A stretch of DNA of 64,000 nucleotides from Streptantibioticus parmotrematis (lineage in GTDB: Bacteria > Actinomycetota > Actinomycetes > Streptomycetales > Streptomycetaceae). The DNA lies in contig NZ_JAINVZ010000006.1 of assembly GCF_019890615.1 (NCBI RefSeq), forward strand, positions 124,001-188,000, given 5' to 3'. Position numbers and translations under genes: made by a program. Positions 1 to 10,618 of this stretch are shown here, piece by piece. How positions within the stretch are numbered: position 1 is the first letter of the stretch; every line of letters begins with the position of its first letter. The notes beneath the pieces were generated by a model. It was not told where the DNA came from. It made no database searches and saw only the letters and a program-made list of their open reading frames with translations.

Positions 1-1
1 C

Positions 2-1132
2 CGCTACACCCGCGAGCACGCGATGGCGGTCACCCTCCAGCACAGCCTGCTGCCGCGCGGCCTGCCCGAGCAGAACGCCCTGGAGGTCGCCTACCGCTAC
101 CTGCCCGCGCAGGCCGGGGTCGGCGGCGACTGGTTCGACGTCATCCCGCTGCCCGGCTCACGGGTGGCGCTGGTGGTCGGCGACGTGGTCGGCCACGGGC
201 TGCACGCCGCGGCCACCATGGGACGGCTGCGCACCGCGGTGCACAACTTCTCCTCCCTCGACGTGCCGCCCGACGAACTCCTCGGCCACCTGGACGAATT
301 GGTCAACCGCATCGACCAGGAGACCCCGGCCGCCGGGGACGAGTCGGCGATCACCGGCGCCACCTGCCTGTACGCCACGTACGACCCGGCGAGCAGGCGC
401 TGCGTCATCGCCCGGGCCGGCCACCCGCCGCCCGCCGTCGTCCACCCGGACGGACGGGTGGAGTTCGCCGAGGTGCCCGCGGGGCCGCCCCTGGGCCTCG
501 CCGTGCTGCCGTTCGAGACCACGGAGATCCTCCTGGAGGAGGGCAGCCGCCTGGTCTTCTACACCGACGGCCTGGTCGAGGAGCGCGACGAGGACATCGA
601 CGTGGGCCTGGAACGGCTGCGCGGGGTGCTGGCCGAGGGGGAGCGCACCCCCGACGAGACCTGCTCCGCCGTGCTCGGCTCGCTGCTGCCCGCCCACCAG
701 CGCGACGACATCGCCCTGCTGGTGGCCCGCACCCGGGTGCTCAGGCCCGACCAGATCGCGGACTGGGAGGTGCCGTCCGACCCGGCCGCGGTCGCCACGG
801 TACGCGCCGACGTCACCCGCAAGCTGGAGGAATGGGGCCTGGGCGACCTGGCGTTCACCACCGAACTGATCCTCAGCGAACTGATCACCAACGCCATCCG
901 CTACGCCACCGGGCCCATCCGGGTGCGGCTGCTGCGCGACCGCAGATTGACCTGCGAGGTCTCCGACACCAGCAGTACCGCCCCGCACCTGCGGTACGCG
1001 GCGAGCACCGACGAGGGCGGGCGCGGACTGTTCCTCGTCGCGCAGTTCGCCGAACGCTGGGGGACGCGCTACACCCCGGACGGCAAGGTCATCTGGACCG
1101 AGCAACAGCTCGAACCCTCCTGGGAGTTCTGA
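2..1132 (+). CDS. SpoIIE-type PP2C phosphatase with C-terminal ATPase domain (5' truncated)
   Basis: The reading frame is open from the first bases, so the gene starts outside the window; a sensory PAS or GAF region upstream is likely but not visible. The visible part begins with the RYTREHAMAV segment that leads into RsbU/SpoIIE phosphatases. The phosphatase domain carries GGDWFDV and GDVVGHG (metal-binding aspartates) and a late FYTDGLVE motif. The last ~130 residues form a RsbW-like histidine-kinase-type ATPase domain with the N-box SELITNAIRYA and a GGRGLFLV glycine loop. Such proteins usually dephosphorylate anti-sigma-factor antagonists and may also phosphorylate them, in partner-switching control of sigma factors. 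No sigma factor lies nearby, so the target is unknown. Confidence 0.9.
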   Translation, partial: RYTREHAMAVTLQHSLLPRGLPEQNALEVAYRYLPAQAGVGGDWFDVIPLPGSRVALVVGDVVGHGLHAAATMGRLRTAVHNFSSLDVPPDELLGHLDELVNRIDQETPAAGDESAITGATCLYATYDPASRRCVIARAGHPPPAVVHPDGRVEFAEVPAGPPLGLAVLPFETTEILLEEGSRLVFYTDGLVEERDEDIDVGLERLRGVLAEGERTPDETCSAVLGSLLPAHQRDDIALLVARTRVLRPDQIADWEVPSDPAAVATVRADVTRKLEEWGLGDLAFTTELILSELITNAIRYATGPIRVRLLRDRRLTCEVSDTSSTAPHLRYAASTDEGGRGLFLVAQFAERWGTRYTPDGKVIWTEQQLEPSWEF

Positions 1133-1238
1133 CCGCCGGGCGCGTGGCGCCTCCGAAGAACGCCCGCCGCTCCGGCTCCAACCGGTGCTTCACGGACGGG
1201 ATTTGGGCAGATCACCGGACCTTCAATAACATCCGGCG

Positions 1239-2516
1239 ATGATCACAAGAAAGCGGTTGGCGGCTTGGCTGGGCACCGCCCTGCTCACCGTCGCGACCTG
1301 CGGCGCGCTGCCCGCGTCGGCCTCCGCCGACGCACCCGATCCCCAGGCGGCTCCCAAGGTCGAACTCGTCCTGGACGTCAGCGGTTCGATGAGCACCAAG
1401 GACATCGACGGCCAGTCGCGGATGTCCGCGGCCAAGCAGGCGTTCGACGAGGTGCTGGACTCCACGCCGGCCGACACCCAGCTCGGCATCCGCACCCTCG
1501 GCGCCAACTACCCCGGCGACGACCGCCAGGTCGGCTGCCGCGACACCGCCCAGCTCTACCCGGTCGGCCCGCTCGACCGGGACCAGGCCAAGGCCGCGGT
1601 CGCCACGCTCAACCCGACCGGCTGGACCCCCATCGGCCCCGCCCTGCTGGCCGCCGCCAAGGACCTCAAGGGCGGCACCGGCAGCCACCGCATCGTCCTG
1701 ATCACCGACGGCGAGGACACCTGCGGGCCCACCAACCCCTGCGAGATCGCCCGGCAGATCGCGGCGCAGGGCGTCGGCATGACCATCGACACCCTCGGCC
1801 TGATCCCCGACGCCACCACCCGCGACCAGCTCAGCTGCATCGCCGAGGCGACCGGCGGCACGTACACCACCGTGCAGCACCGCCAGCAACTGACCAACCG
1901 GGTGCAGCAGTTGGTGCAACGGGACACCGACACCACGGTCAACCCGGTGCCGGTGCAGGGCGGTCCCGACTGCGCCGACGCGCCCACCGTGCGGCCCGGC
2001 CTCTACAGCGACCGCGAGACGTTCTCCGAGAACCGCTGGTACAAGGTCGACGTCGACCCCGGCCAGGAACTGCGCGCCGCGGTGAGCGTCTCCGACGACC
2101 GGGCGGTCGACCCCGACTACGGGGTGCTGCTGCGGGCGGTCACCACGCACGGGCGGGAGATCGTCCGCGACGCGGAAGCCGGCAGCGGCCGCACCGACAT
2201 GATCTCCGCCGGGCTGCGCTACCCCAAGCCGAAGGCCGGCTCCGGCTCCGGCGACGACCCGGCGCCCGCCGAGACGGTGTGCGTCGAGGTCGGCAACTCC
2301 TTCGCCGCCCCGCCGTCCGTCAAGACCACCCCGGGCCTGCCCGTCGAGCTGTCCATCGGCCTGGTCGCCTCCCCGCACCGGGCCTCCGACGTCGCCTCCT
2401 TCGGGCTGGGCGACGGCTGGTGGCTGCTCGGCCTGCTCACCCTGACCGGATTCGTGGCCGGCGTCCTGTGGGGCTGGCTCTCCCGCTGGCGCGTCGCGAT
2501 CTGGAGGACCAACTGA
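1239..2516 (+). CDS. Secreted, membrane-anchored von Willebrand factor A domain protein
   Basis: This 425-residue protein starts with a basic stretch and a hydrophobic signal peptide ending near ASASA. A vWA domain follows: the metal-ion-dependent adhesion motif DVSGSMS is at about residues 47-53, and the conserved VLITDGEDT segment comes later. After the vWA fold there is a beta-rich region, then a C-terminal transmembrane helix (WWLLGLLTLTGFVAGVLWGW) and a short basic tail, so the domain should face outward. The stop codon shares one base with the next start (TGATG), so the two genes are probably translationally coupled. The ligand is unknown. No clear Shine-Dalgarno sequence precedes the ATG. 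Confidence 0.85.
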   Translation: MITRKRLAAWLGTALLTVATCGALPASASADAPDPQAAPKVELVLDVSGSMSTKDIDGQSRMSAAKQAFDEVLDSTPADTQLGIRTLGANYPGDDRQVGCRDTAQLYPVGPLDRDQAKAAVATLNPTGWTPIGPALLAAAKDLKGGTGSHRIVLITDGEDTCGPTNPCEIARQIAAQGVGMTIDTLGLIPDATTRDQLSCIAEATGGTYTTVQHRQQLTNRVQQLVQRDTDTTVNPVPVQGGPDCADAPTVRPGLYSDRETFSENRWYKVDVDPGQELRAAVSVSDDRAVDPDYGVLLRAVTTHGREIVRDAEAGSGRTDMISAGLRYPKPKAGSGSGDDPAPAETVCVEVGNSFAAPPSVKTTPGLPVELSIGLVASPHRASDVASFGLGDGWWLLGLLTLTGFVAGVLWGWLSRWRVAIWRTN

Positions 2517-3310
2517 TGCGTGCCGCACGACTGACCCCGATCGCCAGGACCGGTGCCGCGCTGCTGACGGCGGCGCTGTTCGGCCTGGCCCCGGCCGCCC
2601 CGGCGCTCGCCGACGACAGCCCGAGCCCGAGCCCGTCCGCGAGCGCGAGCGCCGGACCGCCCACCGAGGCCGGGACCGACTTCCGTACCGCCACCGCCGT
2701 CCAGCAGGGCGAACGCGCCACCGCCGACGCCTCCACCGGCGACTACCTGTACTGGGCCTTCCCCGGCGACACCGGCCAGGACATCACCGTCAAGGCCACC
2801 GTCACCTTCCCCTCGACCTCGGTCACCCACGCCGCGTCCACCTGGCAGATCGACGTCTACGACGGGCTGCGCCGCCACCAGCCCTGCCGCTACGGCATGG
2901 CCTCCCGGCAGGCCGACCCCGGCGCCACCAGCGTCGAGCTGTCGTGCACCCTGCGCACCGTGACGTCGTACGCCGACACCTGGTCGAACGACCCGCTGCG
3001 CGGCGCGTACTACCTCCGGCTCACCGCGACCGACATCGCCCAGACCGACCTGGGCCTGCCCGTCCAGGCGGCCGTCGAGGCCACCGCGTCCGACGCGGGC
3101 GGCTCGGCCGCGGCCGACGGGTCGGTGACCCCGCTGGTGCCGCGGGAGTCGGCCTCCGTGGTGCCGTCCGGCGGCTGGTCGTCGACCTGGTGGTCGGCCC
3201 GCTGGCTGTGGAGCGCGGGCGGCGCCGCCCTCGCCGCCCTGGCCGGGATCGGCGGCTACGCGCTCACCCGGGGCCGCGGCAGGCCGCGGGGGATACCGCG
3301 CGAGGTGTAG
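2516..3310 (+). CDS. Secreted protein with C-terminal membrane anchor, coupled to the vWA gene
   Basis: The ATG overlaps the vWA gene stop by one base. The 264-residue product has a signal peptide (cleavage near PALADD), a low-complexity Ser/Pro/Ala linker, a beta-rich ectodomain with DYLYWAFPGDTGQDITV, two cysteines that could form a disulfide (near CRYG and SCTL), and a C-terminal hydrophobic helix before a basic tail. I recognise no named domain. The ectodomain looks like the region that follows the vWA domain in the upstream protein. Coupling and matching topology suggest the two proteins form one cell-surface complex; that is inference. Confidence 0.8.
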   Translation: MRAARLTPIARTGAALLTAALFGLAPAAPALADDSPSPSPSASASAGPPTEAGTDFRTATAVQQGERATADASTGDYLYWAFPGDTGQDITVKATVTFPSTSVTHAASTWQIDVYDGLRRHQPCRYGMASRQADPGATSVELSCTLRTVTSYADTWSNDPLRGAYYLRLTATDIAQTDLGLPVQAAVEATASDAGGSAAADGSVTPLVPRESASVVPSGGWSSTWWSARWLWSAGGAALAALAGIGGYALTRGRGRPRGIPREV

Positions 3311-3352
3311 CGGCGTCGTGGTGACGCGGTCCCGGTGCCCCGTCACGCACGC

Positions 3353-3389
3353 GCGGGCACCGGCGGCCTCCAGGTCCGCCGGTGCCCGC
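3353..3389. terminator. Hairpin between convergent genes
   Basis: Perfect 14-bp inverted repeat (GCGGGCACCGGCGG and its complement) around a 9-base loop, directly after the surface-protein gene and before the hemerythrin-like gene end. It can serve as a terminator for both directions. Confidence 0.75.
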
Positions 3390-3409
3390 TGCCGGTGATC
3401 CCTCTCGGG

Positions 3410-3997
3410 TCACCGGTGGCCGACGCCCTCCATCGCGTCCTTCACCCGGTCCAGCAGCGACGCGAACGGGCCGATCATCCACTGGGAACTGGCCGAGCCG
3501 ACCACCCCGGGGTGCGGGCGGGTCGGCGCGAACTTCTCCACCGTCCGCAGCCGGTGCCCCATGTGACGCCGTTGCTCCGGCGAGCACCCTTCGAGCACCT
3601 GGGGGAACTCCTCGCGTTCCTCCATCGTGTTGTGGTGCGTCACCATCTGCTCCAGCCGCCGCAGCGCCGGGTCGAACTCCAGCCGGGAGACGTCGAACAC
3701 CTCCAGGTCCGCCAGCGCCCTGGTGATGTGTTCCTCCTCCTCGTTGCGGGCCTCCGTCACGTCGGATCCCACGTACTTGCAGGAGGCGCGACGCAACACC
3801 ATCTCCTCGCCCGCCTCGTGCACCGCGAGCGTCGCGCGCAGCTCGTGGAAGAGCCGCCGCTTGTCCGTCTCGTCCTCGGCGCCCAGCACGGCGCCGAACA
3901 GGTCCCGCACCCGTGCGTGCTGCTCCAGCAGGATCGCGATCACGTCGTCGTCCGGAAGCCGGTCGGCCGGTGCGCGGTCTTCGGTCGCGTGGTTCAT
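3410..3997 (-). CDS. Hemerythrin HHE domain protein
   Basis: This 195-residue protein matches the four-helix hemerythrin-like pattern. An early LLEQHARVRDLF supplies the first His, followed by AVHEAGEEMVL, EEEEHITRAL and MVTHHNTMEEREEF, which supply the His/Glu set that normally binds a di-iron site. The spacing fits the bacterial HHE family, whose members bind O2, NO or iron, or buffer oxidative stress. The C-terminal ~45 residues contain SASSQWMIGPF and are not part of the four-helix core. It stands alone on this strand and faces the upstream surface-protein gene across a terminator hairpin. Confidence 0.85.
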   Translation of the reverse strand: MNHATEDRAPADRLPDDDVIAILLEQHARVRDLFGAVLGAEDETDKRRLFHELRATLAVHEAGEEMVLRRASCKYVGSDVTEARNEEEEHITRALADLEVFDVSRLEFDPALRRLEQMVTHHNTMEEREEFPQVLEGCSPEQRRHMGHRLRTVEKFAPTRPHPGVVGSASSQWMIGPFASLLDRVKDAMEGVGHR

Positions 3998-4183
3998 GAC
4001 ACCCCAAGCCTTCCGTCATCGGCGGTGTCGGACCGCCGCCGAGCCGAGCGCGGCGCCCCGCACGCGCCTGTCCGTACTACCGTCTGACCCGTGACGGGCC
4101 CCCGCAAACCGGTCGGAGGCCCGCCCGCTGAGCCGCCCGGGGGATGTCCGAATCATCCGCACCGGGCCGGGTAAACGCTCGGC

Positions 4184-4507
4184 ATGAAGGCACTCAGCGT
4201 GAACCTCGCCACGCAGGACCTGGACGGCATCTGGCCGATGCTGGTCTTCGGGATTCTCGCGGTCATCATCCTCATCGGAGCGGTGGTGCTGGGTCTGCGC
4301 CGCCGCGAGCCCCCGGTGCCGAAGGAACCCCAGCTCAGGGCAGGCGCCTGGCACACCAGGCAGGAGTACGGCGAGCAGACGCCGCCGGACCACGGCCCCG
4401 GGCACCAGGACTCCCTGCCGCACGGACCGCAGGACCCGCCGCAGCCGCCGCCCGAGGTGTCCCGCGGCCACCGGCGCCGCCCGCACGAGTTCCGCGACCA
4501 CGCCTGA
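4184..4507 (+). CDS. Small single-pass membrane protein, DUF6479-like
   Basis: A 107-residue protein with one N-terminal membrane helix (WPMLVFGILAVIILIGAVVLGL), then a basic stop-transfer stretch RRREPP and a hydrophilic, proline- and histidine-rich tail. The RREPPxPKEPQLRxGAWxTRQEYG segment resembles the Streptomyces family DUF6479; this match is from memory. The ribosome-binding site is weak. It is divergent from the hemerythrin-like gene across 186 bp. Function unknown. Confidence 0.7.
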   Translation: MKALSVNLATQDLDGIWPMLVFGILAVIILIGAVVLGLRRREPPVPKEPQLRAGAWHTRQEYGEQTPPDHGPGHQDSLPHGPQDPPQPPPEVSRGHRRRPHEFRDHA

Positions 4508-4516
4508 GCCGGGCTC

Positions 4517-4563
4517 CGCGACGGCGACCGCGACCGCTGAGGGCGGTCGCGGTCGCCGTCGCG
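4517..4563. terminator. Perfect 21-bp bidirectional terminator hairpin
   Basis: The arms 4517-4537 and 4543-4563 are perfect reverse complements (CGCGACGGCGACCGCGACCGC) around the 5-base loop TGAGG. It lies between the convergent DUF6479-like and reductase genes. Confidence 0.85.
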
Positions 4564-4583
4564 CCCCCGGGATCGCCCCCGCC

Positions 4584-5171
4584 TCACGAAGACGGTCGCT
4601 CCAGTGGATCGGCCTCCAGCGCCCGTGCGGTGGTGACGAGGTTGGCCGCCATCGTCGCGGCGGCCCGGTGCGCCCTGGGCCGGTCCCTGGACGCCGCACG
4701 GGGGTCACCGGGCGCGTGCACCCAGGCGTGGCCCGGGATCGTGTACCCGATGTCGGCCAGCGCGCCGCCGATCCCGCTCACGACGTGCCGGACGCCGTCC
4801 TCCTGACCGGTGGCCACGACCCCCGCGACCTTGTCGTACGCCACCGGGCGGCCGTCCTCGCCGGTCTCGGCGCGCATCGCCGACATGCGCTCCAGCACCC
4901 GCCAGGCCAGCGACGAGGCACGACCCAGACGGGCCGGCGACGCCACCACGAGGACGCGGGCGCCGGTCAGCAGGTCGTGCACCCCGGGCCAGGCGTCGCT
5001 GCCGCCCATGTCGGTGGCCGTGCCCGGCGGCAGGCTGAGGTCGGCCGCCCGGAACGCCGACACCTCGACGTCGCGTTCGCGCAAGCAGTCGGCGACCACG
5101 TCGGCCAGCGCCTCGGTGGCCGAGACCTGGGGCGTCGCCTTGAGGGTGCAGTTGATGACGACGGCACGCAT
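4584..5171 (-). CDS. NAD(P)H-dependent flavodoxin-type oxidoreductase
   Basis: The 195-residue product starts with AVVINCTLK, matching the first beta strand and phosphate-binding turn of flavodoxin-like FMN reductases. The middle has VLVVASPARLGRASSLAWRVLERM, the usual place of the FMN isoalloxazine loop, and VAGVVATGQEDGVRHVVSGIGGAL matches the second FMN-contact loop of this family. It probably binds FMN and reduces quinones or other acceptors with NAD(P)H. The electron acceptor cannot be told from sequence. Nothing in the neighbourhood indicates a pathway. Confidence 0.8.
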   Translation of the reverse strand: MRAVVINCTLKATPQVSATEALADVVADCLRERDVEVSAFRAADLSLPPGTATDMGGSDAWPGVHDLLTGARVLVVASPARLGRASSLAWRVLERMSAMRAETGEDGRPVAYDKVAGVVATGQEDGVRHVVSGIGGALADIGYTIPGHAWVHAPGDPRAASRDRPRAHRAAATMAANLVTTARALEADPLERPSS

Positions 5172-5332
5172 GCCCGGCGGGTACCCGGGAAACCATGGAC
5201 ATCACGAGGGGTCGGGGCCCGGTCAGGACGCTCACCCGGGTGCCCGCCACCCCGCGCGCGAAGACCGCGCGCGGCGGACAATGACTGCGAAAAGCTGCGG
5301 AGCGCGGCGGACTGCGATTGGCAGGTGGCAAC

Positions 5333-5638
5333 GTGACCAGGCTGCTCGACGACGATGAGGTCGACAAGAGGATGTCCCACTACGACCTCGTGGACTGGCG
5401 GCGCGAGGGCGGCACGCTGCGCCGCACCATCGACGCCTACGACTTCCCCACGGCGGTCCACATCGTGCAGAAGATCGTGGTCGAGGCGCAGAAGCTCGAC
5501 CACCACCCCGACATCGACATCCGGGGCCGGACCCTGCACTTCACCCTGAGCAGCGAGGGCGGGCTGTCCGACGCCGACGTGGAACTGGCGCAGCGCATCG
5601 AGACCGCCGCGGGCACCCTGGCCAGGGGCCACGACTGA
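5333..5638 (+). CDS. Pterin-4a-carbinolamine dehydratase family protein
   Basis: This 101-residue protein carries the family signature with paired histidines and a proline (H57, H58, P59 in KLDHHPDI) and the C-terminal GLSDADVELAQRIE segment. The family dehydrates 4a-hydroxytetrahydropterin, recycling the cofactor of aromatic amino acid hydroxylases. Some bacterial members have other or unknown roles. I chose the GTG at 5333 because AGGTGG sits 4-5 bases upstream; an upstream TTG at 5318 would add five residues. No hydroxylase gene is visible in the window. Confidence 0.88.
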   Translation: MTRLLDDDEVDKRMSHYDLVDWRREGGTLRRTIDAYDFPTAVHIVQKIVVEAQKLDHHPDIDIRGRTLHFTLSSEGGLSDADVELAQRIETAAGTLARGHD

Positions 5639-5802
5639 CGCCTGGTCCCCGGCCGGGTGGCCAACCCCGGTGGCCCGGACGATGATGGTGGTGGCTCCGT
5701 CGTGGGTGACATACCAGGCCGCCGGGCGGCGGGGTGAGCCGTTGCAAGGCAGACGGGCGGCGCACCGTCGCCCGCCTCTCGCCCCCAGGGAGGCAGCGAG
5801 CC

Positions 5803-7320
<1,518 letters not shown>

Positions 7321-7322
7321 AC

Positions 7323-7390
7323 GACGGTCTCCCGAACGACGGTGGCGGGGCGGCGATCGCCGCCCCGCCCCCGTCGTTCGGGAGACCGTC
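7323..7390. terminator. 68-bp near-perfect palindromic terminator
   Basis: The outer 20-bp arms (7323-7342 and 7371-7390) are perfect complements. The core 7344-7369 is itself a perfect 26-bp palindrome with no loop. The only mismatch is T7343 against C7370. It lies between the convergent glpK and choline oxidase genes. Confidence 0.85.
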
Positions 7391-7424
7391 GCCCCGCCAC
7401 TTCTCCGGGATGTGGAGCGCCGGG

Positions 7425-8978
7425 TCAGGCCCGGGCGTCCTCCTTGATCATGTCGGCGCACTTCTCGCCGATCATCATCGTGGTGATGCACGGGTTGACG
7501 GTGACCAGTTCCGGCATGGCCGAGCCGTCCGCGACGCGCAGGCCGCGCACGCCGCGCACCCGCAGGCGGGGGTCGAGCGGGGCGTTCGGGTCGCTGTCCG
7601 GGCCCATCTTCACGGTGCACGCCGGGTGGTAGACGGTGTTGTGCGTCGTGACGATGTAGTCCCGCAGCTCGTCGTCGGTCGTCACGTCCGGGCCGGGCGC
7701 CAGCTCCGCCCCGGCCCACTCCGCGAGCGCCGGCCGCGCCGCGATCTGGCGTGCCAGCCGCAGCCCGTACGTCATGACCCGCATGTCCTCCTCGTCGGTG
7801 AAGTACCGCGGGTCGACCCGGGGCTTGTCGCGGAAGTCGCGGGTGCGCAGCCGCACCGTGCCGCGCGAGCGCGCGTGCGTGACGTTGGGGGTCAGGCAGA
7901 ACGCGTTCTCGCTCGTCGGATAGCCGCGCCGGTAGGTGTTCATGTCGAACGGCATCGAGCCGTAGTGGAACATCAGGTCGGGCCGGTCGAGGCCCGGGCG
8001 GGTCGTGGTGAACAGGCCGATCTCCCACCACTGGTTGGAGCTGGTCACCATCGGCCGCTTGGCGTCCCACATGATGACGCCCTCCGGGTGGTCCTGGAGA
8101 TTCTGCCCGACCCCGGGCGCGTCCAGCACGACGTCCACGCCGACCTCCCGCAGGTGGTCGGCCGGGCCGATGCCGGAGAGCATCAGCAGCTTCGGGGTGT
8201 CGATCGCGCCGCAGGAGACGATCACCTCGCGACGGGCCCGTACCGACCGGGTGTGTACCAGGTCCGGGTCCAGGTACTCCACGCCGGTGCAGCGCCGCTC
8301 CTCGTCGATCAGCAGCCGCCGGGCGCGCAGCCCGGTGCGCACCTCCAGGTTGGGCCGCTTGCCCAGGATCGGATGGAGGTAGGCGACCGAGGACGACTGC
8401 CGGATGTTGTTCTCGTCGGAGTTGATCTGGAACCAGCCCGCGCCGTTGACCACCGTGCGGCCGGTGTTGAACGCGGTCGTGGGAATGCCCTGCTGCTCGC
8501 ACGCCTCCAGCAGCGCCGCGCCGCACGGGTCCTTGGGCTCGATGGTGCGCAGTTTCACCGGGCCCGAGCGGCCGTGGTGGTCACCGGGCGCGTCGTTGGT
8601 CTCCAGACGCTGGTAGAGCGGGTACGTCTCGTCCGCGCCCCACCCCGTACAGCCTTCCGCCGCCCAGCCGTCGAGGTCCTCGCGCGGCGCCCAGAACGCG
8701 ATGCACGAGTTGTGCGACGAGCAGCCGCCCAGCACCCGGGCGCGGGCGTGCCGCATGAAGCTGTTGCCGCTCGCCTGCGGCTCGACCGGGTAGTCCCAGT
8801 CGTATCCGGACTCCAGCAGGCCCAACCAGCGGTCCAGCCGCAGCACGTTGTCGTCGCCCACGTCGCTGGGCCCGGCCTCCAGCACGCAGACGGTCACGCC
8901 CGGGTCCTCGCTCAGCCGCGCGGCCACCACGTTGCCCGCCGTGCCTCCGCCGACCACCACGTAGTCGAACTCCTCCAC
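7425..8978 (-). CDS. codA: Choline oxidase (GMC flavoprotein)
   Basis: The 517-residue protein resembles Arthrobacter choline oxidase along its whole length. It has the FAD dinucleotide motif GGGTAGNVVAARLSE, then GGCSSHNSCIAFWAPREDL, whose H89 aligns with the histidine that binds FAD covalently and whose S91 aligns with the active-site serine. QDHPEGV gives the choline-binding glutamate, LMFHYGS an active-site histidine, and NTVYHPACTVKMG and VTVNPCITTMMIGE the catalytic His and Asn. The family oxidises choline to betaine aldehyde and on to glycine betaine, using O2 and releasing H2O2. I chose GTG at 8978 because AGGAGG precedes it by about 8 bases. It is last in an operon with a permease and an aldehyde dehydrogenase. 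Confidence 0.9.
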   Translation of the reverse strand: MEEFDYVVVGGGTAGNVVAARLSEDPGVTVCVLEAGPSDVGDDNVLRLDRWLGLLESGYDWDYPVEPQASGNSFMRHARARVLGGCSSHNSCIAFWAPREDLDGWAAEGCTGWGADETYPLYQRLETNDAPGDHHGRSGPVKLRTIEPKDPCGAALLEACEQQGIPTTAFNTGRTVVNGAGWFQINSDENNIRQSSSVAYLHPILGKRPNLEVRTGLRARRLLIDEERRCTGVEYLDPDLVHTRSVRARREVIVSCGAIDTPKLLMLSGIGPADHLREVGVDVVLDAPGVGQNLQDHPEGVIMWDAKRPMVTSSNQWWEIGLFTTTRPGLDRPDLMFHYGSMPFDMNTYRRGYPTSENAFCLTPNVTHARSRGTVRLRTRDFRDKPRVDPRYFTDEEDMRVMTYGLRLARQIAARPALAEWAGAELAPGPDVTTDDELRDYIVTTHNTVYHPACTVKMGPDSDPNAPLDPRLRVRGVRGLRVADGSAMPELVTVNPCITTMMIGEKCADMIKEDARA

Positions 8979-9030
8979 GTCACTTTCCTCCTGTAGCAGT
9001 CGGTCGTCGTCCCACGGATCGCGGGGTGGG

Positions 9031-10605
9031 TCAGGGCGCGCCGTGCGCCGCGTCGGGTTCGCCGAACGGGCCGTCGCCCAGGGCGTGTTCGGCCAGGACA
9101 CCGGTGTGCTTGCGCTGCACGAACCAGTAGTAGGCGAAGCCCCCGGCGGCGACGATGCCCACGAACAGCACGCCGCCCCAGCGCAGGTACCAGTGCTGCG
9201 GGCCGGTGGCGTTGTAGACGGACGCCCTCGGCCACAGCAGGTTCACCGTCATCGCGGTGCCCCACAGCACCGCCAGCACGTTGACCGGCAGCCCGAAGCG
9301 GCCCAGCGAGAAGCGCCCCGGCGCCGGGGTCCAGCCGCCGCGCAGCCGCTGCACCAGCATCGGCAGCGTGACCAGCAGGTAGGCCACGTAGATCATGACG
9401 ATGGCGATGCTGGTGACGACCGAGAAGATCTGCGGCTGCTTGATGTTGACCACCAGGATGGCGATCGCCACCAGGCCGATCAGGCAGGTCGCCAGCACCG
9501 GCGTCTTGAACCGGGGGCTGACGCGGGCCAGATGGGTGCCGCCGGGCAGGTTGTTGTCGCGTGCCATGGCGAACGCCAGCCGCAACCCCGCGGTCTGCAC
9601 CGACAGCGCGCACACCGTGATGGCGATGACCACGCACCACAGGATCACCTGGCCCATGGTCGAGCCGAGCGTCGCCTTCACCACGTACTGCAACCCGTGC
9701 GCGGCGAGCTGAGGGGAGCTGAGGTTCGGCGTGGCCAGCAGGGCGAACAGCAGGATCAGTCCGCCCAGGACGAACGAGGCGACCAGCGCGCGCAGGATGG
9801 CCCGCGGGGCGTTGCGCGCCGGGTCCTTGGACTCCTCGCCCAGCGACGAGGCGGTGTCGAAGCCGTACATCACGTACGCGGACGCCAGCGACGCGGTCAG
9901 GAACGCGCCCAGGTAGCCGAGGCTCTGGCCGCTGCCGAGCCCGTGGGTCTGCACGATCGCGCTGGGACCGCGGGTGATGTGGGCGGCGAGCAGGACGACC
10001 AGCACGACGGCGGCGACCAGTTCGATGAACACACCGCCGGAGTTGATGGTCGCCATGAGCTTGACGCCGAACGCGTTGACCAGGGTGGTGAAGACGATCA
10101 GGATCGTGCCCAGCAGCACGGCGTTGGCGGCCGCGTCGTACTTGCCGGTGCCGTTGCCGACGATCTGGAAGACGCTGGAGATCTGCGGCAGCGTCAGCTG
10201 GTACGCGAGCGCGACCGCGGCCAGCGACACCATGGTCGCCACCGTCATCATCCAGCCCGCCAGCCAGCCGACGTGCGGTCCGCCCATCCGCTTGGACCAG
10301 TTGTAGACCGAACCGGCCACCGGGTAGCGGGCGGCCAGCTCGCAGAAGCACAGCGCCACCATCAGCTGGCCGATGAACACCATCGGCCACGACCACCAGT
10401 AGGCCGGCCCGCCGAAGCTGACGCCGAAGTAGAAGAGCTGGAAGGTGCCGGTGAGGATCGAGATGTAGCTGATGCCCGCGGCGAAGGTGTGGAAGTTGCC
10501 CAGGGTGCGCTTCAGCTCCGGCTTGTAGCCCAGCTCGGTGAGCGCGTCGTCGTCGGACGCGTCGGTGGCGCCGGGCTCCGGGTCGGTCGGAGGTTGGGAC
10601 GGCAT
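9031..10605 (-). CDS. APC-superfamily permease, probable choline or amine importer
   Basis: A 524-residue integral membrane protein with about 12 hydrophobic helices and the APC-type start LGYKPELKRTLGNFHTFAAGISYISILTG. It is clearly paralogous to the permease at 33944-35542, sharing segments such as the SYISI helix, GGPA, ALCF and GYLGAFL. Both paralogues sit in choline-degradation blocks, so choline or a related quaternary amine is the best guess for the substrate. The start has AGGAGA 7 bases upstream. Just beyond this site, at 10619-10655, lies a G-rich tandem repeat. The gene lies between the betaine aldehyde dehydrogenase and choline oxidase genes. Confidence 0.82.
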   Translation of the reverse strand: MPSQPPTDPEPGATDASDDDALTELGYKPELKRTLGNFHTFAAGISYISILTGTFQLFYFGVSFGGPAYWWSWPMVFIGQLMVALCFCELAARYPVAGSVYNWSKRMGGPHVGWLAGWMMTVATMVSLAAVALAYQLTLPQISSVFQIVGNGTGKYDAAANAVLLGTILIVFTTLVNAFGVKLMATINSGGVFIELVAAVVLVVLLAAHITRGPSAIVQTHGLGSGQSLGYLGAFLTASLASAYVMYGFDTASSLGEESKDPARNAPRAILRALVASFVLGGLILLFALLATPNLSSPQLAAHGLQYVVKATLGSTMGQVILWCVVIAITVCALSVQTAGLRLAFAMARDNNLPGGTHLARVSPRFKTPVLATCLIGLVAIAILVVNIKQPQIFSVVTSIAIVMIYVAYLLVTLPMLVQRLRGGWTPAPGRFSLGRFGLPVNVLAVLWGTAMTVNLLWPRASVYNATGPQHWYLRWGGVLFVGIVAAGGFAYYWFVQRKHTGVLAEHALGDGPFGEPDAAHGAP

Positions 10606-10618
10606 AAACGTTTCTCCT

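Noticed and set aside
2620-2660. Ser-Pro-Ala repeat in the surface protein as a mobile or variable repeat
   Set aside because: It is an ordinary low-complexity linker, common in secreted actinobacterial proteins.
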